Of a DNA stretch of 64,000 nucleotides, positions 48,291 through 58,714 are shown piece by piece. Where the stretch lies: contig NC_092317.1 of assembly GCF_036785885.1 (NCBI RefSeq), positions 3,474,501-3,538,500 on the forward strand, read 5' to 3'. The position numbers and the translations under genes were made by a program. The notes beneath the pieces were generated by a model. The model was not told where the DNA came from, did no database searches, and saw only the letters and a program-made list of their open reading frames with translations. The DNA is from Coffea arabica. Taxonomy: Eukaryota > Streptophyta > Magnoliopsida > Gentianales > Rubiaceae. The stretch's first letter is position 1. Every line of letters begins with the position of its first letter.

Positions 48291-50050
48291 AAAAAAGAGA
48301 TTGGAGGACCTAAAGCTTTGTTTCTTTCACGCTGCCCGTATTGCCTCCTCCATCCATACCAAGAGCTGTTAAGCTTCGAATTACAGAGACAAATGGAAGA
48401 CGAATTAATTAGTGCTACTAGATTATTTAGTTAATTTTGGGCTGTTATGTTAGCCAAAACTTAGAATTAGTGGTGATCGAGCGAGGTGGGCAAATGAATG
48501 TCTGTAATTTGTTTAGTCATTAGTCACATAATTAAGTCAAATGATTAAAAAATAAGGTTCTGTTTGATAATTCAATTCAACATTTAAATTTAATGGGTTT
48601 AGATCTTAATATTTCAGAAGCATTTATTTGATGACAAAAAAATCAAACACCTGAGCCTACACCGTCTATATTAAGCTAGTCAATTAGATGTGGATTAACT
48701 TCGTCCAAGCATTTGTGATAATTATATGTTTTTATTCATACAAGTTAACTGACACTTTACTACTGAAATAAAGATAAAACCAAAACCAAATGGCAAAGAA
48801 CGTTGCCTACCAAAAATTTGATGAGCCAGAAGTCTCAGGCCAAAAATTATTTGAATTAGGTTTTCAATTTTCAAGAAGGTCACATATTGTCACTCAAATC
48901 TAAGACTTATATGGACCATCTGTCTTGAGAACTGGTTTGGGCTTGCTTAGGAGAGGGAGATTTCCGCAGGTTTCTTATAAATTAAAACTCCCACATTCTT
49001 TCCCTCATGTGACTCGTGAGAACAACTGAGTTGAACTTGTTATAGGGTTAGGGCCCAAAAAGTTGTCAATCAAAAATAAAAACGTTTACAAGCAAGTCGG
49101 CATCCACGCCACCAAACCCCAAACCCCAATTTAGGTGGGACATTATCAGTCAAGTGATCTTTTCTTTTTTTGAAAAGATTTGTCAAATGATTCTAAATGC
49201 ATTTTCTAATTATTTTTTCACCTCAGAAATATATAACATTATTTGGAACATAAAAATGTGATCATTAAAATAATAATGGCTTTTTAAACACACCACCATT
49301 TTAGATAAATTTTTTTCCAATAATCTTCTATCCAAGGTTCCAAACACACACACAAAAACACAGAAAAAGGTCCCAAAAATTCACTCGATCATCAATAAGA
49401 TATTCCTAGATTTACAATTCTCCTCTCAAGGTCTCCTACATGCCTACATCTCTTTCGGCTTAGGATTTCCTTAAACTAGTTTTTTTTTTTAAAAAAAAAA
49501 AATCCCAAACTCTCCCATTTTTTCTACCCCTTCCACTTTTTTTTTTTTTTTTTTGGAAAGCAACAGAAACATATTCATCATTTATATCAAATCTGCAAGA
49601 GTAGCTGGCTCGTCTTCAATCACTTTCTTGGGGAAGTTTACAAACCATTCACTTGGAGTTTAAACTAAACTCTGAACCGAGTAATGACCAATTTTACCAA
49701 CTTACATCAGGCGAGAGGTGACCCTCCAGCTGAATGCTAACGTCTAAACTCGACTGCGCAAACCACCAAAGATTATTCCGCCGATAGAAAGCTTCCCAAT
49801 ACCAAATCTGTTTACCCTCTATCCATTGGCCCTCCAAAAGAAAGGAAAAAAAAAAAAAAAAAGTCCACCCTTTGACCATCCTTAGATCTATGCTCAAATC
49901 GCACAGCCCCGGCCCTTTCCCTCTCTTCCATCGACAATTCAATTAATCTCAATAAATTTGCAGAAACTTGAGTTTTTATTCCCTTTTCTGCATCCAATAC
50001 CGGAACCATCTCATTCAAAAAAGGTGCTTCTTTTTTTGCTCCCAATTTTC

Positions 50051-50068
50051 ATGGACATTGGCTTCTGA
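50051..50068 (+). promoter_or_regulatory. Five-codon upstream ORF before AVT6
   Basis: ATG GAC ATT GGC TTC TGA lies 34 bases before the transporter start at 50103. If the leader extends here it would be a minimal uORF. Transcript start is not known. Confidence 0.35.
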
Positions 50069-50102
50069 AAAGAGCAGTTTGTAAAAATTTATTAGAACAC
50101 GT

Positions 50103-51563
50103 ATGGATAGTAATTATTCAGCTATATCCAAGGATTCTGACGTAGAGTTAAAGGTTAAAGATCATGTCTTGGGATCAAAGGACAAGTCTTTCAGATTGAT
50201 ATCTCAGGATGAAGAACTGGGCTATGTGAAACCTGACAACGTGGATGATTCAGAGGTTCGTGATGATCTTGATTTTGATAATTTACCCCTTATTATTGGA
50301 GAAGCTAAATCAGGGTCAGGTATTTATGGTGCTGTTTTTAACCTTACCACTTCAATTATTGGAGCTGGCATCATGGCCTTGCCTGCAACCATGAAAGTTT
50401 TGGGCTTGGTTTTAGGTGTTGTGCTTATTCTTTTAATGGGAATCTTGTCTGAAATTAGTGTTGAATTGCTCGTTCGATTTGCGATTCATTGCAAGGCCTC
50501 ATCATATGGGGAAGTTGTGCAAGCTGCACTGGGTAGGGCAGCTAGGATTTTGTCTGAAATTTGTATTATTGTCAATAATGCTGGCGTTTTGGTTGTGTAT
50601 TTGATTATAATGGGGGATGTTTTATCTGGTTCACTTAGGCATATTGGCGTTTTTGATCAGTGGTTAGGCCATGGAATGTGGGATCATAGGAAACTGTTGG
50701 TTTTGGTCATTGTGGTGATTTTTCTTGCACCCCTTTGTGCTTTGGACAAGATTGATTCATTGAGCTTAACTTCAGCTGCCTCTGTAGCTCTTGCAGTTGT
50801 ATTTGTTTTTGTTGCTTTTGTTGTGGCGTTCATTAAGCTTGTTGAAGGAAAGATTGAGGCTCCAAGAATGGCACCTGATTTTGGTTCCAAGACGGCCATT
50901 TTGGATTTGCTTGTGGTGATTCCTATTATGTCAAATGCTTACGTCTGTCACTTTAATGTTCAGCCGATCTACAATGAGTTGGAAGGACGCTCTCCTAGCA
51001 AGATGAATCGTGTGGGGAGGATCACGACAGTAATCTGTGTTTTGGTTTATGCTTCAACGGCTATAGCTGGATATTTGCTCTTTGGAAAGGATACCGAAGC
51101 TGATGTGCTGACTAACTTCGATAAGGACCTTGGAATTCGATTTAGCACTGCTTTAAACTACATTGTCCGAATAGGATATATATTTCATTTAATTCTAGTG
51201 TTTCCTGTGATCCATTTTTCGTTGAGGCAAACAGTGGATACCATGTTGTTTGAAGGATCAGCTCCACTTCAGGAAAGTAAGAAGAGGTGTCTGGCCCTGA
51301 CGTTAGTCCTCTTAGGACTTATTTATTTTGGATCCACAATGATCCCAAACATCTGGACAGCTTTCAAATTTACAGGAGCAACCACAGCAGTGTCATTGGG
51401 ATACACATTTCCGGCTCTTATTGCACTCAGGTTAAGCAAAGAAGGGATTAGTCTGAGTTTTGCAGAGCGGTTATTGTCTTGGTTCATGTTAACATTGGCA
51501 ATTGTTGTTAGCGTTGCTGGGGTGATTGGCAATGTGTATAGCATTAAAAGCCAATCTGAGTGA
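50103..51563 (+). CDS. AVT6-type vacuolar amino-acid transporter
   Basis: An uninterrupted 486-residue frame in the AAAP/SLC38-like family. The acidic, hydrophilic first 70 residues are followed by about eleven hydrophobic segments (approximately 75-98, 100-125, 145-170, 198-215, 222-245, 265-282, 305-327, 348-372, 396-415, 425-445, 457-478). Family signatures include the first-helix phrase NLTTSIIGAGIMALPATMKV (80-99) and HFNVQPIYNEL (283-293). Family knowledge: plant AVT6 proteins export neutral or acidic amino acids from the vacuole, driven by the proton gradient. The start is the first ATG in frame; it gives a usual length. Codon use matches a live gene. Its 3' end and UTR were duplicated downstream (52167-53400). 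I cannot tell which AVT6 paralogue (A-E) it matches best. Confidence 0.92.
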   Translation: MDSNYSAISKDSDVELKVKDHVLGSKDKSFRLISQDEELGYVKPDNVDDSEVRDDLDFDNLPLIIGEAKSGSGIYGAVFNLTTSIIGAGIMALPATMKVLGLVLGVVLILLMGILSEISVELLVRFAIHCKASSYGEVVQAALGRAARILSEICIIVNNAGVLVVYLIIMGDVLSGSLRHIGVFDQWLGHGMWDHRKLLVLVIVVIFLAPLCALDKIDSLSLTSAASVALAVVFVFVAFVVAFIKLVEGKIEAPRMAPDFGSKTAILDLLVVIPIMSNAYVCHFNVQPIYNELEGRSPSKMNRVGRITTVICVLVYASTAIAGYLLFGKDTEADVLTNFDKDLGIRFSTALNYIVRIGYIFHLILVFPVIHFSLRQTVDTMLFEGSAPLQESKKRCLALTLVLLGLIYFGSTMIPNIWTAFKFTGATTAVSLGYTFPALIALRLSKEGISLSFAERLLSWFMLTLAIVVSVAGVIGNVYSIKSQSE

Positions 51564-52166
51564 TGTTTTTATTTTAGTCTAGAAGTTGTATACGAGAGTG
51601 GTTCGGACATGGAGGAAACTAGAGCAAATGGTGGAGTGAGTTTTCAGATGAATAGCTTTGCCGGAGCGGTGGCTTAGTGAGGTGAAGAATGAGCAATGAG
51701 CCCTCCCTCTGCAGAGCCAGATAAGATCTTGGGCATATGCCAAATTTCAGCATTGATAGCCTTGCTTGGAAACAGAGTGTTTGGTCCGGACTTTTGGTCA
51801 TTTTCATTCTACTTTGCAAGCTTAAGAGCAATCAACAATGAGTTTTGAGCAGGCATCCGGATTGAAGTCATTGTTTGATGGGATTGCTGCAGAATTGGTA
51901 CCTTGTGCTCCTTATCTTGGCAACTTTTGGTTATGCTTCCACCTCGAGCCTAATCTCTTTTGCTACCATAGAGTATCAAACAGACTTGTAATACTTTTTG
52001 GCATTGTTCATTAAGAAACATGCGCAAACCATTTAAAGTTAGATGGATTACATACTTTGCTGATGACTCGTGTTGGAAGATACGAAAAGCACGCTTAGTT
52101 ACGGGTATCAATTTCTAGTTCTCATCTCACTTGCGTTTGCACTTGAAAAAAATGGTATTTTGTGTT

Positions 52167-53400
52167 CCACAGCAGTGTCGTTAGGTTTTATATTTCCAGC
52201 TCTTATTGCAGCCAGGTTAAGCAAAGAAAGGGTTAATCTGAGTTTTGAGGAGAGGTTATTGTCGGGGTTCATGTTAACAGTTAATATCCATACCGTATAT
52301 AAAAGGAAATGAAGGAGATTGAGATTAGCATGAACTTTCATTTTTGTCCTTGTGAAAACTACTCTTACTTTAATTAACTATACACATGTTGTCAAGATTT
52401 CTGTCCATGACTATTTTTAACTTTTAATTACAAGGGAAAATCTTTCAAACGCTTCTTACATTTTACTAAATAAATTTTTTAGCCTTTCACTTTTAAAATG
52501 TTAATTTTACATCTCTTATAAGTGTAATGGAGCAAAATTTGATCCCAACTTAGATTTCTGATCACTTTTTGGTTTGAAATCATCACGTAGCTCATATGTG
52601 ATCATTTTTTAGCCATAAAAAAGTCAAATGCCACTTGTTTAAAGGTAAAAATGAATATAGATTAGGTTAGATCTTACATTTTTTAGGAGAAAACTTGAAT
52701 AAAGTTCAGATTAGATTCCACTTTTTTAGAGACAAAATGAATTTGGATCACGTCATTTGTATTAATACAAATGGTGTCTAATCTTTTTTGCCTTTGGAAA
52801 ATGATTATATGTGAATTGCGTGATAGGTTCAGGGTAAACATTGATATGAAATCTAGGTTAGGATCAAATTTTATTTACTTGAATCAGTCAGAAATGTATA
52901 ATTAATATTTTAGAAATTAATGATAGAAAAAATTTAATCGATGAAATGCGAGAAACGTTTTGAATGATTTTTTTTTTAACAATTAAAGTATATCTTTTCA
53001 ACATAATTATCCCTAAATATTATAAACATAGAATTATTTTATGAAAAAGATTTAAAAGATCAAAGGTTTGCTTCGGCAATGCAAATTTTATATAAAATAT
53101 ATGACCATAATATATATATATATATATATATTGCACACGCGTTGAATTTGCATTTACCAGTAGTTGGCAATTATTGTTAGCGTTGCTGGGGAGTTTGGGA
53201 TAGCATTAAAAGCCAATTGAGTGACGTTTTTGTTTAGTCTAGAAGTTGTAGACGAGAGTGGCATCGACACACAGGAAACTAGAGCGCATGGAGGAGTGAA
53301 ATTTCCGATGAATAGCTTTGCCGGAGTGAAAAAATGAGCAATAGACTCTCCGCTGTGCCGGGATATGCCAATTTCAGGATTGATGTTGGTTAAGAAGTAG
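52167..53400 (+). pseudogene. Broken partial copy of the AVT6 3' end, split by an insertion
   Basis: 52167-52279 matches AVT6 at about 51383-51496 and reads TAVSLGFIFPALIAARLSKE, then NLSFEERLLSGFMLT (residues about 428-466). It stops abruptly at GTTAACA. The match resumes at 53164 with TTGGCAATTATTGTTAGCG and continues through the former stop region into the 3' UTR (GTCTAGAAGTTGTAGACGAG; ATGAATAGCTTTGCCGGAG) to about 53400. The 884 bases between are an insertion containing a foldback element. The second part carries small deletions that remove residues near VIGNVYS. No 5' part of the gene is seen, so it cannot encode a transporter. Confidence 0.85.
52437..52975. mobile_element. Foldback element with long inverted arms
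   Basis: Left arm from TCTTTCAAACG (52441) and right arm ending CGTTTTGAATGATT (about 52970) are inverted copies over about 185-200 bp each. Paired blocks include AAATTTGATCC(C/T)AAC(T/C)TAGATTTC and TATGTGATCATTTTTTAGCC with its eroded partner. A central spacer of about 100-150 bp remains. The transcript of such a region would fold into one long hairpin. Non-coding. The superfamily is unclear; I could not fix a target duplication. Confidence 0.7.
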
Positions 53401-53456
53401 CCTTGAATGGGAAAAGTGTTCTCCGCCCCGGGTTACTGGGGTATTTGATTCCACCT

Positions 53457-53924
53457 AGGGCTGCAAACGAGCCGAGCCGAGTCGAGTTTTGAGCTAATCG
53501 AGCCGAGTCTCAACTAAATTTTACCAAGCTCGAGCTCGAGCTCGACGAGCCGGCAAATTTCGAGCTCGAGCTCAAAAAAAAATAAAAAATAATTATTTTA
53601 TTTTTAAAAAAATAAATAAAATAATATTTTTTTCTTAATAAATAATAAAATATTAAGGATATATACGTAATTTTACTATAAAAATAAAAAAATAAAAAAA
53701 TAAAAAAATATATATATAATATACGTAATTTTATTATTAAATAAAAATAAAAAAAAAAAAATATATATATATATACCCAAGCTCCCGAGCCGGCTCGCGA
53801 GCTAACGAGCTTAATATTCTGAGCTCGAGCTCGAGCTCGAATTCGACTCGAGCTCGATTAATAACGAGCTCAACTCGAGCTTGACGCGAGCGGCTCGCGA
53901 GCAGCTCGATTCGTTTGCAGCCCT
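53457..53924. mobile_element. hAT-like MITE with AGGGCTGCAAACGA termini
   Basis: About 468 bp. Left end AGGGCTGCAAACGAGCCGAG and right end CGATTCGTTTGCAGCCCT are inverted. The arms are rich in GAGCTCGAGCTCG. The middle is AT-rich with (TA)n. Flanks TTCCACCT and ATCCACCT differ at one of eight positions, fitting the 8-bp duplication of hAT elements. It has no transposase, so it is non-autonomous. It lies just beyond the AVT6 partial copy. Confidence 0.85.
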
Positions 53925-54446
53925 ATCCACCTTAAACCTCTGCTTTTACCACGTACCAGTAATCACTTTACTTTTGAAATTACAATTTTGATGGCTTTTC
54001 CAGTGATACCAAAAAGAATCAAGATTCCCTTTGCTCCGTTGCGAAGGGACGGATAATCACTTTAAAGAGAACGGAATTTAACTTATCTAGCGATGCAAAT
54101 AATTTTTACAATTTCTAAAAAACTTCTCTGACATTTAAAAAAGAAGAAAAAGTTACTATTTGCTAAAGGGAAGAGACAGTTACTAAATTGCAGGGACTTG
54201 TAAAAGGAGAAAAAAGCAAATATTGACCAGCGTTTCGCTGGTTGTTCACTTCTGATAGATAATGCGACTACAAGGATCATTGCCAATGTTTAGCAAATAC
54301 GACCCAAGAGTCCTAGAGCTGGTTTTTATCAGACAGAATCGAGGAGCAGAATAGGACAACTGGCCAAATGTCAAATAAAAATCATCAAGTTACCCAACAG
54401 GCTGCCCTTAAAACCATATATCATATGAATGAAAAGACACAAAGTT

Positions 54447-55289
54447 TCATCTAAAAACACGGAGCGAGTGATTCACGCAGCTGAAGCCGCCATCAACCAT
54501 GAGGTTGACTCCACTAATGTACCTTGCTTCATCACTAGCTAAAAAGAGTACAGCATTAGCAACATCATGTGTTGTCAACTCTACGCCTTGCAAGTTAGCA
54601 TGCCTCCCAACAAACGATCGAAAACCATCCATTGCGGCTCCTGTCCGCTCATCTTCGGGTAAATGAGCTAGAGCCAAGCTTGTTGCAACTGCATAAGGAG
54701 AGACACAGTTCACCCGTATGTTATGCTTCCCCAGCTCTGCAGCTACGTTCTTGGTCAGCCCTGAAACAGCATGCTTAGACCCTACATATGCATGAGGTCC
54801 TACACCGCCCATTGCACTCGCAGCACTACAGAGAGAAACAATCGAGCCCTTCTTCAGCGGAATCATGATACGAGCTGCGTGTTTCATTCCCAGAAAAACG
54901 CCTTTCACATTGATATTAAACACGTTTTCGAACACAGATAGTTCAAAATTACGAATATCGGAACAAGGAGGACCTGATACCCCAGCATTGTTCACCATGA
55001 TGTCAAGTGAGCCGAACTTGTCAACGGTGAAGTCAACAGCACGGATGACATCATCTTCTACTGTGACGTCACAATGAAAATAACAAACATTCAGGTAATC
55101 ACCAAGGTTCGAACACAGCTGCTGACCACGCTCGTCTTGGATGTCAGCAATACAAACCTTTGCACCATGTTTGTGAAACAGATGTACTATGCTCTCTCCA
55201 ATGCCTGTAGCACCTCCAGTGACCAAAGCAACTTTTCCTAATAATCTTTGGCTAGGAAGAGAACAATCGTTGGAGCTCGTACTGGACAT
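54447..55289 (-). CDS. ABA2: Xanthoxin dehydrogenase (short-chain dehydrogenase ABA2)
   Basis: 280 residues in one frame. SLPSQRLLGKVALVTGGATG (10-29) contains the NAD-binding TGGATGIG (24-31). Other SDR motifs are NNAG (100-103), N127, and the catalytic Ser155, Tyr168 and Lys172 (YVGSK). RVNCVSPYAVAT (192-203), DDVANAVLFLAS-like HDVANAVLFLASDEARYISG and the C terminus NHSLRVFR match Arabidopsis ABA2/SDR1 nearly residue for residue. Family knowledge: cytosolic conversion of xanthoxin to abscisic aldehyde with NAD, the penultimate ABA step. The start is the first ATG and gives an N terminus (MSSTSSNDC) like the family's. I recall an intron after the first codons in Arabidopsis ABA2; here none interrupts the frame. 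A broader SDR110C paralogue is possible but the end-to-end match favours ABA2. Confidence 0.88.
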   Translation of the reverse strand: MSSTSSNDCSLPSQRLLGKVALVTGGATGIGESIVHLFHKHGAKVCIADIQDERGQQLCSNLGDYLNVCYFHCDVTVEDDVIRAVDFTVDKFGSLDIMVNNAGVSGPPCSDIRNFELSVFENVFNINVKGVFLGMKHAARIMIPLKKGSIVSLCSAASAMGGVGPHAYVGSKHAVSGLTKNVAAELGKHNIRVNCVSPYAVATSLALAHLPEDERTGAAMDGFRSFVGRHANLQGVELTTHDVANAVLFLASDEARYISGVNLMVDGGFSCVNHSLRVFR

Positions 55290-58200
55290 TATTGCAGGTT
55301 AACAGCACCAGCCCTACACCAAAGGCCTTCTATCTGAGGATCATTATCACCATAGTTGATACCCCACAAAATTTTCACTGCTTGGGAACCACTGCCAGAA
55401 ATTTATTTCCTATGAAAGTTGTAGCAGGATTGTGTTGGAATAATTAGGTATCCTCCTTGCACTCTGAGCTGCTCTGTTGTCAATCCATCATTTATTACAC
55501 CAAAGGATTACACTTAGCAGCCGCTTGATCAGTAAACAAACACCTTTCCTAACAAAACCCTTCAAATTTCAATAAGATGAATATAATACTGTACTAAACC
55601 TAAAAAATCTAGGAAGCAATTACCAAATCCAACCCCATTAACTTATTAACCAGGGCACCAAGAAGAAGCCAGCTGACAAGAAAACAAATATGATTCCTAG
55701 TACTAAAACGCATTCGAGAGAATCAGGTGGGGGGAGGGGTTCTCCAATTGATGATAGAAAGACAAGATAGATGGTACATAGACAAACTAGAGAGATGAAT
55801 TATTAGTAAGAGAATGCTTATAGTGGATGAACTTAGAGACTTGATTTTAAATCTTGGGTCAATTTGACTTAGGACTGGGAGTTGATATTGACCTACATAC
55901 CGAGTTAACTCTCTTTGGGAACCATCGAATTGGAAAGCTCATTGTTTAGAATTTCAGCTTGGTCATCTAGTTGAACACAGACTCACATTCAAGGTCAAGT
56001 TGAACCCCATTAGTACCATATCGACGCTGAGCCTCATTTCTAACTTACATATCGTACTTTACCCAAATATGAAGAAACTAAAATCAGATCAAAACGGCAA
56101 ATTAGAAATTGGAATTTCAAACACACAGAAAAAGAGTTGTATATCAGTCAAGAACAAAATGCACGGATCATTGCAGCAGAGACCAGGGGCTGGCTACGGG
56201 AGCATAAATATATAGTATAATATATAACTACAAAGATAACCAGATGAGTCCCAACAAGAAGCAGACCTAACGAATAAGAAACAGATCTTGAAAGACGAGC
56301 AAAAGTGTCACCCAAAAACTACCCCTCAAGAAAATTACAACATAACAAGAATCAAATTCTCCACTGGCCCTCTTAACCTTTTAATCTATCTGGACCAGAA
56401 AACATGATACAAATAGTACCTTTAAATGAAAAGTGCAAATCAACAGATTTGAGTTCTTTACTAGTGACAATTGCTCACAGGGTGGTGCCGGAATGGTGTC
56501 GGCCACCCTATTTAACCGCAACGGAGAAAGCAGGGAGAGGAACAGGCAACAGAGTGAGAAAACCACGCAGAGGAAGAGGAACGGGCTACAGAATGAGAGA
56601 ACTACGCAGAGAATAGAAGAGAGAGGTATTAAACGTCCTTTGTCCAACCCCACTTGACTGGAGACGACGAGAACTGGGTGGTGGGCTTGGGGTGTCTGAC
56701 TGCAGGGGCCTCGTCTAAGTAGACTTTTTTCACAGCCTAAATCCACCATGCGCCGCTGTCTATAGTTGCGCCACACTTTTACTTTTCACTCTAAACTTAA
56801 AGTGTTGGGTACTCTGCACCCTATCCTTTCAATTATAATTCATTTTTTTCCAAAAAAAAAAAAAAAGAAAAAAAAGCACAGAACAATCATATGATCACCT
56901 TTCTAACAAATCAAGGAGCTTAGTAGCCACTACCAAGGTTGGTGGGGTGGGAAGTCAGGGGATCAAACCCTGCCTCCCATCATTCGTCACAAAAATGTGG
57001 CAGATGAGTGCGTCTTGCACTCGTTTGGGCAGGTAGGTGATTCAGTCCCCTCCGATTTCTTCGACCTGTTCAAGTCCTTCCTTTCCCGTAGCATCAAAAT
57101 ACAAAAATAGTCTATCGTATCGACAAAAAAAAGATCACCTTTCTAACAGAGAATAATAATTTTTATCCACCAAATCCATAATTGAACAAGAAATACTAAA
57201 AAATGACGTGCAATTTCTGTACTTTTTTCACTTATATAGCATCTATCTCACTGTAGATATATTTTTATTATATGTTTAGTGGATAAGAATTGAGGTTCCT
57301 ATTGGGAAACTGGTCATGCAATAGTCATGTACCTTTTTTTTTTTCAAGAAAACCAATTATGTTCTCATTTTGCTTTTGAAATTGTGGGCACCCAAGAGAG
57401 GTATGTGCTTTTTGGGCTATAAATTGATCGATAATAAATTTTGGGACTAAATAGACACTTTTTTTAAAAAATATTTGAGGGATTATTTTGACTAATTTTG
57501 GATGTAGAAGACTAAAAAAGATTTTATTCATAATATGAGAGGCCAATTTGGCAATTTTTCCATTTATAAAATCAGTATATGATGGCGACAACAACAAAGT
57601 GGTGAAAGTGCAATTTACATAGGTTTTCCTAATTTAATGGCATAACTGATTTTTTTTTTTAACAATTTTTGTTAGGATATCATGCATGCAAGACATTGTG
57701 AATAGAGAACATTTGCATTGTTATTTTCTAAAGTTTTTATAGATGAATGTTGTATAACAATTTGATGTATATAAAATAAAAAGTTGATTAAATGGGTAAC
57801 CTTTTTTTTCTTTTTAATCAAGTTATGGACGATGACACGTGGATATCTGTTGACTATGCAGTCACGCAATAGCTCCCACCCTCCTCCTTCGTCTCTACTA
57901 AAGTTTGGTGCAAAAAATGATTTGCTTTCAACGGCTTTTAGGTTTTAAGCATAAAACACGTCTTAGTTATCCATGACTAGGACATATATCAGAGCCTCGA
58001 CGAGGCTGCGATCACGTAAAAGTAGTGTCAGTAATAATAGTGAAGCTTCTTCACAAATAAGCTTTCACAACCACCTTCATGTTTATTACTATAACCAAAG
58101 AATCATTAAACGTTTTACAAAGGTTTCATTTGTAAAAATAAGAGGATAAAATTTTTTAAATCAATCTTATATCTACACTGACACTATGTCCACTAATATA

Positions 58201-58522
58201 TAGACTGACTGTTAATGTATATAAAATTAATTTAAATTTTAAAGAGGCAAAAAAAGGGGAAAAAATTACTTGCGCATCTCAGTCTGCAGTTGTTTTGAAC
58301 AACCATTAAATATTTTATTTGAAAATCAAGGAATAAATAGGTGCAACTTGAGATTGAAGACAACCCAACTTGATTACAATTAAATAGATGGCATAATTCT
58401 TTGGCGGGGAAAAGAATAGAATTTTGTTAAGGAATTGTTTTCCCTTTTTTGGGGAGGGGGAGGTGGTGTAGGTGGGGTGTTTTGTATCTTCTCCTCTCCA
58501 CAAACCCAGAACACCAGTAACT
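55290..58522. other. Upstream region of ABA2 and beyond, no supportable gene
   Basis: About 3.2 kb. Near the gene it should hold the ABA2 promoter. At 56535-56609 two imperfect 37-bp units (GAGAGGAACAGGC... and GAAGAGGAACGGGC...) stand in tandem within a GC-richer, purine-rich patch (56460-56700) that might be an untranslated exon or a repeat. A SINE-like element lies at 56893-57148. The rest is AT-rich with one MITE-core relic at about 57740-57800. Confidence 0.5.
56893..57148 (+). mobile_element. tRNA-derived SINE with 16-bp target duplication
   Basis: Perfect direct repeats GATCACCTTTCTAACA at 56893-56908 and 57133-57148 flank a body of about 224 bp ending in AAAAAAAA. Near the 5' end GGGATCAAACCCTGCC (about 56958) fits a Pol III B box and an A-box-like stretch lies about 35-45 bases before it. 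The body contains no reading frame. The perfect duplication argues for recent insertion. Confidence 0.88.
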
Positions 58523-58702
58523 ATGGCTCGCAAAAATATTCCTCCAGTGGTTGCTCGCGATGGCCATTGGAGCCGGGGGCAAGGCTACCCAACCTGGCAA
58601 ATGGAAGTGTCAAATCTACAATATGACAAGTTCCCAAGCCACGATGCTTATAGATTCACACCCCTACCTGCGTCAACCTCCTTCAGTGGGCTGCATCACT
58701 GA
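58523..58702 (+). CDS. Unrecognised 59-residue ORF
   Basis: A short frame, MARKNIPPVVARDGHWSRGQ onward to SFSGLHH, with balanced protein-like composition unlike the low-complexity frames around it. I do not recognise a family. No introns, upstream exons or transcript signals are evident. It lies directly next to the FKBP relic, which reads the other way. It could be a fragment of an unrelated gene or chance. Confidence 0.2.
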   Translation: MARKNIPPVVARDGHWSRGQGYPTWQMEVSNLQYDKFPSHDAYRFTPLPASTSFSGLHH

Positions 58703-58714
58703 GTGATCTTGATA

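Larger units (their letters stand above)
34001..50050. other. Sixteen-kilobase stretch with no supportable gene
   Basis: AT-rich DNA between the divergent TOPLESS and AVT6 genes. No frame shows a recognisable domain or exon chain on either strand. Contents I can support are a Stowaway-like MITE (35009-35337), MITE relics (37545-38150, 41796-42003, 48160-48290), a well-kept MITE (44206-44350), possible SINE pieces (43785-43960), (TA)n tracts (37651-37680, 44011-44030) and many homopolymer runs. The last few hundred bases are presumably AVT6 promoter and leader. Confidence 0.6.

Noticed and set aside
49812-50045. 77-residue minus-strand ORF (MGAKKEAPFLNEMVPV...) upstream of AVT6
   Set aside because: Reads plausibly at first but runs into a poly-Phe tract from an A/T homopolymer, has no family match I know and overlaps the AVT6 leader.
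56381-56776. 131-residue minus-strand ORF with Leu/Cys/Phe-rich middle
   Set aside because: The hydrophobic middle is the antisense of a purine-rich 37-bp tandem repeat; no family resemblance.
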